A stretch of 10,506 nucleotides of DNA, taken from the NCBI GenBank assembly GCA_020059425.1, contig JAGVCD010000344.1, positions 1 through 10,506 on the forward strand. The letters are read 5' to 3'. Of the stretch, positions 1 through 6,043 are shown piece after piece (position 1 is the first letter of the stretch; every line of letters starts with the position of its first letter). The notes beneath the pieces were generated by a model that ran no database searches, was not told the DNA's origin, and saw only the letters and a list, made by a program, of their open reading frames with translations. This stretch comes from Chamaesiphon sp. (GTDB taxonomy: Bacteria > Cyanobacteriota > Cyanobacteriia > Cyanobacteriales > Chamaesiphonaceae). A program made the translations under genes and the position numbers.

Positions 1-536
1 AAGCAATCATATTGCCGACATACTTCTGCCACCCCTTCCAGTGGTTGCCGCGCCCCCGTAGAAGTCTCGGCATGGACTAAGGCCAAAATTTGGGGACGAT
101 GGGTTTCTAAATTGGTTTTGATTTCTTCCAGGTTAAATACCTGTCCCCAGGGTTTGGTCATCTGCTGCACCTGCGCACCATAACGACCTGCCATATCCAC
201 CAACCGGTTACCAAAATAGCCGTTGACTCCGATTAAAACCACATCGCCTGGTTCTACGCAATTAGCTAGGGTAGCTTCCATCGCTGCACTACCAGTACCA
301 CTGACTGCGATAGTTATTTCGTTCTCGGTTTGCCAAGCGTACCGCAACAGGTCACGGGTTTCATCCATCAGCGCCAAAAAAGTTGGGTCGAGATGCCCGA
401 CTGGTGCCATGCCGATCGCACTGAGTACGCGGGGATGAACGTTAGCGGGGCCAGGCCCCAACAACAGGCGGGGTGGCATATCGAGCTGATTAGTTTTAAT
501 GCGGTAGCGATCGCTAACACCAGTAGTGGCCGTCAT
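1..536 (-). CDS. Class V aminotransferase (alanine/serine-glyoxylate type), 3' end cut off by the window edge
   Basis: This is a PLP-dependent fold-type I aminotransferase of the alanine--glyoxylate / serine--glyoxylate family, expected to convert glyoxylate to glycine in cytosolic photorespiratory metabolism. Reading the minus strand from the ATG at 536-534 gives 178 codons, open to the window edge. Visible motifs are LLLGPGPANVHPRVL (residues 24-38, the classic AGXT N-terminal signature), VSGTGSAAMEATL (78-90, PLP-phosphate region), NGYFGNR (105-111) and HAETSTGARQPL (155-166). They line up well with remembered human AGXT. The PLP lysine and C-terminal domain lie beyond position 1. An alternative start is Met20 (ATG at 479-477), just before the conserved block; no strong ribosome site favours either. 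Two CGATCG-core sites (near 415 and 508) fit native chromosomal sequence. Substrate preference (alanine, serine or other amino donor) cannot be told from this part. Confidence 0.9.
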   Translation of the reverse strand, partial: MTATTGVSDRYRIKTNQLDMPPRLLLGPGPANVHPRVLSAIGMAPVGHLDPTFLALMDETRDLLRYAWQTENEITIAVSGTGSAAMEATLANCVEPGDVVLIGVNGYFGNRLVDMAGRYGAQVQQMTKPWGQVFNLEEIKTNLETHRPQILALVHAETSTGARQPLEGVAEVCRQYDC

Positions 537-889
537 AATATTGATATTTCTGAGTTGGTTGTATTTGATACTTTGCTTGGCCTAGTGTAATCAGTGAATT
601 ACAAAATCGATATAACTTCCAGTCACATGATCTAAATTACGAATTACTGAGCCAAATTAAAGGTAGAGCAATATGGTCACCAAGAACACAGTTAATCAAA
701 AATTCGTATTAGTTTTCAGCTCAAAGACAATTAGAGCACATACCAACTAAAAGTTTAGTCAATGATAGCTGTACCATCTTCACAACTGAACTTTTACACT
801 TATTCATTACATGTCAAGGGTTAGGCTGGTACTAGCCACAAAAACTATTCTCTACAAGCATCCTAGGCCAATGAATTAAGATTATAAAA
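537..889. other. AT-rich intergenic region between aminotransferase and glycosyltransferase
   Basis: No convincing gene or RNA is seen here. It should hold the aminotransferase promoter and the end of the glycosyltransferase transcript. A perfect small dyad GTAAT-N6-ATTAC sits at 587-602, about 50 bp upstream of the aminotransferase start. Further copies of ATTAC occur at 636-640 and 643-647. I found no convincing -35/-10 pair and no GC-rich terminator hairpin. Confidence 0.5.
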
Positions 890-2062
890 TTAAACTCTAA
901 GAAACTGATGAGCTTGTTTTCTCAAAAAAACTTTTAAAAAGTTTTTAAAAGTAGGGATGCTAGGAGAAATTCGCCATGCTAATACAGCGTGAATTAGACT
1001 CGCATCCCATTGAAAACGAGAATAAAAATTACATGAACTCGAAATAGCCAATTCAGTAATCCATAAATACTTAATAGACTGCAATTTAGCACATTGTTTT
1101 TCAGAAAGCATTTCAAAAAGAATATCTACTGTTTCTACCGCTTCTTTGATATTTTCTCCTGACAGCGCTAATTTACTTGAATCACTTTCAGAATGCACAC
1201 GGTAAAATGATTTACTCTCGGTTAAAGCAATAGTTTCTCCCACCAGAGAAGCCCTAAACCACATCTCCCAATCAACACAATGGGATAAGTGCATATTGAA
1301 TCCACCGATGGTCTCATAGACCCATCTTGCGACTATCACTCCAGGAGCTTGAACTCTATTACGTGTGGCCTGTAGCTCAGTGAAATTTTCAGCTTGACTA
1401 TTATTATTAATTGTAATTGGCGGATCAGTGCATATATAGACATCATTTTCATCCACATAAATTGACGGACAAATTAATAAACTAACATCGGAAGAAATTT
1501 TACTGACTTTCTGAAAAGAGCTATAAAAATCGTTCGCAATCCAGTCATCACTATGCAAGATATGAACATAGTGGCCATTACTTCGCTGAACGCAAGTATT
1601 AAAATTCCTTGTCAATCCAACATTTTCAGGTTGACGGTAAAACAGAACTCTGCCCCTTCCGATTTCTTTCACAACCGTTTCAGGATTATCCTGGGTTGAA
1701 CAATTATCCACAACCTCGATCTGCATATACTCTACTCCTGGATCTTGAATCAAAATACTCTCCAGGGTGCGAACCAAATATTTAGTACAGTTATAAGTAG
1801 GTATCATCACTGACCAAAAAGGTCTGTGGCTATCTACCGCTAACGGTGCAATCAATGGATACTCAATCTCTCTAGAAAATTTGACAACCATAACTATCAA
1901 ACCGTCTTTTTCAAGCCATGCTATCAGATGTTTATAATTTATTTTGAAATATGTGTTACAAAATAAAGTTTTAAGTTTTAGATGGCAGTGTAATTTTAAT
2001 GTATAGAGTAACTTTTCTCTAATTGACAAATAAAAGTCTTTGCACAACTCAAACTGAGCCAT
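890..2062 (-). CDS. Family 2 glycosyltransferase
   Basis: This is a GT-A-fold, inverting family 2 glycosyltransferase, likely transferring a nucleotide-activated sugar during exopolysaccharide, lipopolysaccharide or glycan assembly; donor and acceptor are unknown. Evidence (long-start numbering): WSVMIPTYNCTKYL at 83-96 is the typical first strand, VVDNCSTQD at 117-125 the nucleotide-binding Asp region, and LHSDDW at 169-174 the metal-binding DXD-like motif. GGFN (253-256) and HCVDWEMWFRASL (261-273) match the usual GGF...EDWDLWLR acceptor/base region. No membrane helices stand out, so it is probably cytosolic or peripheral. The first 57 residues are Leu/Lys-rich and precede the fold. Met58 (ATG at 1891-1889) is a plausible true start giving 333 residues, but neither ATG has a good ribosome site. 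The gene is AT-rich with no CGATCG site, unlike its neighbours, suggesting horizontal acquisition. Confidence 0.85.
   Translation of the reverse strand: MAQFELCKDFYLSIREKLLYTLKLHCHLKLKTLFCNTYFKINYKHLIAWLEKDGLIVMVVKFSREIEYPLIAPLAVDSHRPFWSVMIPTYNCTKYLVRTLESILIQDPGVEYMQIEVVDNCSTQDNPETVVKEIGRGRVLFYRQPENVGLTRNFNTCVQRSNGHYVHILHSDDWIANDFYSSFQKVSKISSDVSLLICPSIYVDENDVYICTDPPITINNNSQAENFTELQATRNRVQAPGVIVARWVYETIGGFNMHLSHCVDWEMWFRASLVGETIALTESKSFYRVHSESDSSKLALSGENIKEAVETVDILFEMLSEKQCAKLQSIKYLWITELAISSSCNFYSRFQWDASLIHAVLAWRISPSIPTFKNFLKVFLRKQAHQFLRV
930..952. repeat. Perfect AT-rich palindrome inside the glycosyltransferase 3' end
   Basis: Two perfect 11-bp arms, ACTTTTAAAAA and TTTTTAAAAGT, flank one central base. 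On the minus strand it runs into a stretch of T (930-924). It lies about 40-60 bases before the glycosyltransferase stop and encodes a Lys/Phe-rich stretch. The stem would be weak because it is nearly all A-T. It could be a poor terminator or simple codon bias. Confidence 0.35.
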
Positions 2063-2213
2063 ATCTTCAAGGTTTTAGATCCCATTGAATGCATAATAAT
2101 CCCAACATTTGGCAGATAAAGAAGTCAGTATTTATGCGCAAAGATTAAACCATCAATTAGCATTTATACTCATATTTGTATTCGTAATGAACTATACAAA
2201 ATCATTCCTAAAT

Positions 2214-2222
2214 ATTATAGCA
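2214..2222 (-). promoter_or_regulatory. Candidate extended -10 promoter for the glycosyltransferase
   Basis: The minus strand reads TGCTATAAT, a perfect TATAAT hexamer with the TGn extension. No good -35 lies 16-18 bp upstream, which is tolerated by extended -10 promoters. The surrounding DNA is AT-rich and holds other TATAAT-like strings, so chance is possible. Transcripts would have a leader of roughly 145 nt to the long start, or about 315 nt to Met58. Confidence 0.4.
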
Positions 2223-2297
2223 TGGCCATTATTATATGAATTAGTTGGTTTTATTTAGTACCTTTCTGAGCTAAATTTAATCTATGAATTACCACAT

Positions 2298-2390
2298 ATA
2301 GCGGTTCCGGGTCGAGTGAGATATAAACAATCGTTGCTCAGCCTAATTTAGAGTCGCATAGAATTGTTGCATCCGACCTGAAACCGCTAT
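2298..2390. repeat. 93-bp element with 20-bp terminal inverted repeats (MITE-like)
   Basis: The left end (2298-2317) begins ATAGCGGTT and the right end (2371-2390) finishes AACCGCTAT read as ...AAACCGCTAT. The 20-bp arms match at 16 positions, with two of the four differences becoming G-U pairs in RNA. An inner pair AACAAT (2326-2331) / ATTGTT (2363-2368) extends the fold. The termini can be read as GCGG...CCGC bounded by TA, the target duplication expected of Tc1/IS630-type insertions, although a TA pair is also part of the palindrome. No coding capacity is present. An alternative is a structured intergenic RNA or protein-binding palindrome. Confidence 0.5.
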
Positions 2391-2391
2391 C

Positions 2392-2482
2392 AGGTGATTT
2401 CTCCAAACAATAGTACTATTACAGATTGTAAATATAACTAGTTTTTTGGAATAAGTTGTTGGTATTTAGTAAAAAATCACCT
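2392..2482. repeat. 9-bp inverted repeat pair downstream of the GH57-like gene
   Basis: AGGTGATTT at 2392-2400 and AAATCACCT at 2474-2482 are perfect inverted copies 73 bp apart. With G-U pairs in minus-strand RNA the stem could reach about 12 bp. The left copy starts one base after the MITE-like element. It could be a long-loop hairpin in the GH57 3' UTR or chance. Confidence 0.25.
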
Positions 2483-2497
2483 AAATGCAAGTTTCTC

Positions 2498-3991
2498 TTA
2501 AAATTCTTGGTTAATAATGGTTTGACCTTGTTCATAAATAGTCTGAGCATAATCAGTCCAAGCGCCTTGTCCCCAATAACGAAAACAACTGGTTTGCAGC
2601 AACAAATTATAGAGCAGAGCTTGGCGGTAGCGAGTTTCTTTTGTCAATTCTGGATGCTGTGCTAGCAACGGTGTAACTTTTTGGTGAAAAAGAGTACTCA
2701 ACCGATTCATGGGGTTAAGCACATTTTCATAGCCTTTTACCCAACTCAAATCATTAGTCCAAGAAGCCCCATCCATATGAAAATTGGGGTTTTCCTGCTG
2801 AAGCTCCTGAATCGCCTGCTGGACAGCAGCAGGGGTAGAGCGATCGGCATCGACTTTTTGCCAGATTAAGTATTGTCCGATCGCCTGACAGGCTGGATAA
2901 TCCGTCGGTTGGCAACCAGCAGCCGCCATTAATTCCAAATACTCGCTACCCGTCATCCCGGCTACGCTATTATTTTGAGCGGCTTCCTGCCAAGTGCGTT
3001 GAAAAGCACTAGGAAACTCGTTCATCATCACGCCACCATTTTCCCCATCGCCAATTTGGGTAACCAGGGGCGGGATGGAAATTCCGTTGATTTCTTGCCG
3101 GGTAAGAGTTTTAGCTTCATAGTAAGGCTGCATCTGGCCAACCAGCTTGGTATCCGATCCCTGTGTTTTGACCAGAATTGTGATGCTGACTGTTTCCCCA
3201 GAAGAATTACGGGCGACTAAACTTTGGGGGATATGCTTATTAGCGATCGGTTGACCAGTGAGAGTCTCGATCGAATGCTCCTGCACCATCATCCACTGAT
3301 AACCACAGTCTAACAGGGCTTTCACGAATTCATAAAGGGTGTCGGGATGGTTAGGTAAATGCATTTCTGGTGGCGAGAAGCCTTTGACTCGCGCTAGGGC
3401 TGGCCAGCCAAAAATCGCGGCAAAATGTTGTTGCCAAGCTTGAATGTGCAGCTTGATATCCGGAATCGGCGTGGAGGGAATTACGGCATGACTCCAAGTG
3501 GTTCCCAGCCATTCAACATAAGGTTGGTAGGTCGGTTCGGTGGTAATCATCCGTAGTCGATCGATCGCACCTTGGCCAATTTGCTCTAAACCCCAAAACA
3601 AATTTCCAGAGTAGTCCAACATTACTTTGGGCTGACAACCTTGGTTTACCAAGTCCGGAATGAATTCGGCCATCCGGGTATAGCACCACAGAAAAGTACC
3701 CGCATTGTGGTTGTCGCCGTCATGGGGATGCTCGAACATCTGTTGCAAGTTGCTGATCAACGCTCCCTGCATCCCGGCAGGGATGGTGGGTTGGTGCATG
3801 TGCAGGGCGATCGCAAACCCCGCTGAAATGTTCTCGAACTGAATATTAGTACGTGGTAGCCAGTGGGTTTGCTGATTTTGGGTGACGGACTGCACGGTAT
3901 CTTCATTACCCGCTAGGTTCGGTAAGCCCTCGATCGTACTGGCTAGGTTAGATAGATTTGATGGAATAGTAGTCGGTGTTGTGATCGACAT
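2498..3991 (-). CDS. GH57-like glycoside hydrolase
   Basis: This is a 497-residue protein resembling glycoside hydrolase family 57 (alpha-amylase / branching-enzyme type, retaining, (beta/alpha)7 barrel), probably acting on an alpha-glucan such as glycogen in the cytoplasm. Seen: ALHMHQP at 62-68 (GH57 first conserved region), DYSGNLFWGLEQIG at 126-139, WLGTTWSHAVIP at 161-172, VKGFSPPEMHLP at 202-213 (Glu209 is the candidate nucleophile), QIGDGENGG at 312-320 (Asp315 a candidate acid/base), and TSCFRYWGQGAWTDYA at 467-482. The first ~50 residues are Ser/Thr/Asn/Gln-rich with no signal peptide. GGTG seven bases before the ATG supports the start. Several CGATCG cores mark it as native. The nearest upstream gene on the same strand is the AIPR gene, 292 bp away, so GH57 likely has its own promoter. 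The assignment of catalytic residues is inference; the exact substrate is unknown. Confidence 0.82.
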   Translation of the reverse strand: MSITTPTTIPSNLSNLASTIEGLPNLAGNEDTVQSVTQNQQTHWLPRTNIQFENISAGFAIALHMHQPTIPAGMQGALISNLQQMFEHPHDGDNHNAGTFLWCYTRMAEFIPDLVNQGCQPKVMLDYSGNLFWGLEQIGQGAIDRLRMITTEPTYQPYVEWLGTTWSHAVIPSTPIPDIKLHIQAWQQHFAAIFGWPALARVKGFSPPEMHLPNHPDTLYEFVKALLDCGYQWMMVQEHSIETLTGQPIANKHIPQSLVARNSSGETVSITILVKTQGSDTKLVGQMQPYYEAKTLTRQEINGISIPPLVTQIGDGENGGVMMNEFPSAFQRTWQEAAQNNSVAGMTGSEYLELMAAAGCQPTDYPACQAIGQYLIWQKVDADRSTPAAVQQAIQELQQENPNFHMDGASWTNDLSWVKGYENVLNPMNRLSTLFHQKVTPLLAQHPELTKETRYRQALLYNLLLQTSCFRYWGQGAWTDYAQTIYEQGQTIINQEF

Positions 3992-4072
3992 GAAAAATCA
4001 CCAAGGAAGGGCGGACATGGTTCCATTCTCACCGACGTAGTCGCACAATGCACTAAATAACGTGAGTTCGGG

Positions 4073-4102
4073 TCAAGCAGAAGCTAGTAAATTGTTTTTC
4101 AT
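4073..4102 (-). CDS. Possible 9-residue leader peptide ORF upstream of the GH57-like gene
   Basis: ATG at 4102-4100 opens a 9-codon ORF (MKNNLLASA) ending in TGA. AGGA sits about six bases before the ATG, a better ribosome site than most genes here show. It ends about 80 bp before the GH57 start. It could be a translated leader that tunes GH57 expression, but ORFs this short are common by chance. Confidence 0.2.
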   Translation of the reverse strand: MKNNLLASA

Positions 4103-4144
4103 AGCGATTCCTAATTTGAGCATTTTTAGCGGCTGAAACCCATT

Positions 4145-4174
4145 GGACAATCTACTCCTGGGACAGTTACTCCT
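4145..4174. promoter_or_regulatory. Imperfect tandem direct repeat upstream of the GH57-like gene
   Basis: GGACAATCTACTCCT (4145-4159) and GGACAGTTACTCCT (4161-4174) form adjacent copies differing by one deletion and two substitutions. They lie 154-183 bp before the GH57 start codon. Tandem copies on the same face could be a transcription-factor site. On the minus strand each copy carries AGGAGTA, a Shine-Dalgarno-like string without a following start. Role unknown. Confidence 0.3.
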
Positions 4175-4283
4175 GCTTACTAGTCTAAAGCCCAATAAAC
4201 ATCGATATTTTCAGCGCGGGTTCCAGGCTCTATTAATTATCCAGTCTGCTTTATAGCCTCGTTGTTACCGCTTGAGTATATAT

Positions 4284-5963
4284 TTAACAGATTTCAATTT
4301 TTTGAAGCTTATCGATCAAGTCGCCTCGTCGAAAAGTAGCAGAAAGTTGTTGCAAAGAAATTTCCTGTTCCCCATAGAGATTTTTAAGTGCTTGTTGAAT
4401 ATCTTCTACTGAAGTATCGAAATAATTTTCTCCTTTGTTTTCAACAAGTTGACGCGCGGCTTGAAAATTTTGGTGGTTAATATTCTTAATTTGAAGTTTC
4501 ATCTCACCGAGAAGTCTTCGTCCCATTTGCATCGCAATAAAACATGAAGCATAACGCACAAAATCAGGATCATTTGGCTCCGGTCGTTTACGTCGGTTCT
4601 CTGCGATTCTGTATAATTGAACTGCAAGTATTACTTGTGAGCCGTTGAGTTGATCAGTAAAGATCGAGTCATATAACTTACCAAAATGTTCGCGAGCGAA
4701 GAACTTGGCTTGTTGAGGTTTCTCCTGCCAAACCGATAGGATGGCCTCAGCTGCCACCCCTGAAGTAATATCAGTAGATCTAGTGCCTGTTTCAGAACGC
4801 TTGCGGCGATAGTTAAATCCTAATTCTTGAATATCCATCTCTAACCTTCGCTGACGCTCATCGTTCGCGCGTAAATCTTTCAGGTCTACTGGGTTTTGGC
4901 TGTTGGTAGCATAAGTAATTTTTTGAACTAAATCATCATTATCGCTAGGCAATTGATAAAGCCTCAGCAGAACATACGCTTGAGAATTCTGGTAGAGTAA
5001 ATTTGGTTCTTGCAATGTTTTAGAGATTGTCAGACAGGTTTGACCACCATTGATAATTTGCAGATTTTCAATACGCACCTGATAATCACCATTTTGCAAA
5101 GCATTGTAAGAGAAACTTTCACAAGTCAGGGTCACACCATTATTATAAAAATAGAAATTATTCTTTTCCTCACTCATCAAAGTATGACGAATGCCTTCGT
5201 TGACACGGTTGCCTTGCAAGCCTAAATAACGACGAATATTCCTTTCTAGTAAGCGTTCTCCGTGACGATCAATGAGAGTTGCAATTTCAGTAACTGAAAT
5301 TCTTCCTACCAGTACTCGGCTAAACTCCATATCTTCAACTATGGCTTTTCCACTTAGTTGCAATGTATCTTTAACTGGCTTGGATGCTTGGAGGATTTTG
5401 ACTAGGCGGTCATGATTGACATGCTCCCATGTGACTTGGTCACCAAACTTAGTACGAGTAATTGCTTCCTGGGCTGCTACATTCCAATTTAACCCGTTAT
5501 TGCAAGCTAATGCTCGAATCTGTGGAATGTATCCATCTCGAATTAAACTGCGTGCTTCTTCTACCTTTACAAGCAATCGCTGATTAATATAATTTAATTC
5601 AGCTGCAGGATTAAACAAATATTTAATTGCATTTATTAGACTTTCTACTCCGTCTTCCGGAAAATTAGCATTGCCTTCTAAATTATTCTTATACTTAGCT
5701 TGGAATAAGCTAACAGTAAATTCACCATCATATTCCTCAGAAATATGCATGGCATCCACACCGAAATCCCCCCCTCCTTCGGTTAAACAATCAAAAGTGT
5801 TAGAATCTTCTAAATCCAAAACAGTTTTAACACACAGATATACAAATGCTAGAGACTTAAGCCTACTTTCTTCAGTAATACGCAGTTCTTCTACAGCTTG
5901 TTGCCGAATAGTATCGGCAACTGATCCTAGATTTTGGTCGATAATAGAGGCATTGATATTCAT
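4284..5963 (-). CDS. AIPR-family protein (abortive-infection phage resistance) with nuclease-like N-terminus
   Basis: This 559-residue protein belongs to the AIPR family (Pfam PF10592), named for abortive infection phage resistance and often found in defence loci. The N-terminal region carries GGGDFGVDAM at 63-72 followed by LFQAKY at 86-91; the Asp70...Gln88-X-Lys90 pattern fits a PD-(D/E)XK (Mrr-like) nuclease core. The central AIPR region shows NFYFYNNGVTLTCES (269-283), LQIINGGQTCLTI (301-313) and YATNSQNPVDLKDLRAND (351-368), followed by a basic YRRKRSE (385-391). No signal peptide or membrane helix is seen, so it is cytosolic. Likely role: nucleic-acid cleavage or toxicity on phage infection; this is inference from family. 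No partner methylase, kinase or toxin gene adjoins it. The ribosome site is poor. It has no CGATCG sites and is AT-richer than cruA and GH57, suggesting transfer. It seems full-length and intact. Confidence 0.87.
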   Translation of the reverse strand: MNINASIIDQNLGSVADTIRQQAVEELRITEESRLKSLAFVYLCVKTVLDLEDSNTFDCLTEGGGDFGVDAMHISEEYDGEFTVSLFQAKYKNNLEGNANFPEDGVESLINAIKYLFNPAAELNYINQRLLVKVEEARSLIRDGYIPQIRALACNNGLNWNVAAQEAITRTKFGDQVTWEHVNHDRLVKILQASKPVKDTLQLSGKAIVEDMEFSRVLVGRISVTEIATLIDRHGERLLERNIRRYLGLQGNRVNEGIRHTLMSEEKNNFYFYNNGVTLTCESFSYNALQNGDYQVRIENLQIINGGQTCLTISKTLQEPNLLYQNSQAYVLLRLYQLPSDNDDLVQKITYATNSQNPVDLKDLRANDERQRRLEMDIQELGFNYRRKRSETGTRSTDITSGVAAEAILSVWQEKPQQAKFFAREHFGKLYDSIFTDQLNGSQVILAVQLYRIAENRRKRPEPNDPDFVRYASCFIAMQMGRRLLGEMKLQIKNINHQNFQAARQLVENKGENYFDTSVEDIQQALKNLYGEQEISLQQLSATFRRGDLIDKLQKIEIC

Positions 5964-5980
5964 AATTTTTAGTGTCAGGA

Positions 5981-6000
5981 CGGATTCGATAAAGTATCCG
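5981..6000. promoter_or_regulatory. Small dyad upstream of the AIPR gene
   Basis: CGGAT and ATCCG are perfect 5-bp arms separated by 10 bases, centred about 27 bp before the AIPR start codon, in the 80-bp gap after cruA. It has no T run, so it is not an obvious terminator. The position suits an operator or a leader hairpin that hides the AIPR ribosome site, but five pairs is weak evidence. Confidence 0.25.
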
Positions 6001-6043
6001 CTTCAATTATTATTTTGATCGCTGCGCCATATCATTTTTCATT

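Larger units (their letters stand above)
2063..2497. other. Long AT-rich intergenic region between glycosyltransferase and GH57-like gene
   Basis: No coding region is supported here. It contains a candidate extended -10 promoter for the glycosyltransferase (2214-2222), a 93-bp inverted-repeat element (2298-2390), and a 9-bp inverted repeat AGGTGATTT/AAATCACCT at 2392-2400 and 2474-2482 in the 3' flank of the GH57-like gene. A weak hairpin ATTTAG/CTAAAT (2464-2469 with 2481-2486) lies just past the GH57 stop, with a T run in its loop on the minus strand. Confidence 0.5.

Noticed and set aside
223..590. Plus-strand open frames of 71 and 86 codons
   Set aside because: They lie antisense to the aminotransferase, whose minus-strand frame has clear family motifs; the plus-strand translations show no recognisable domain.
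2298..2390. tRNA or CRISPR repeat reading of the palindromic element
   Set aside because: There is no cloverleaf with a T-arm consensus, and only one copy pair is present with no regularly spaced direct repeats in the window.
5671..6018. 115-codon plus-strand frame opposite the AIPR N-terminus, considered as an antitoxin partner
   Set aside because: It is fully antisense to the conserved nuclease-like region except for its tail, with no recognisable domain; coding is better explained by the minus strand.
5964..6043. Intrinsic terminator after cruA
   Set aside because: The only dyad (5981-6000) has five pairs and no following T run on the minus strand.
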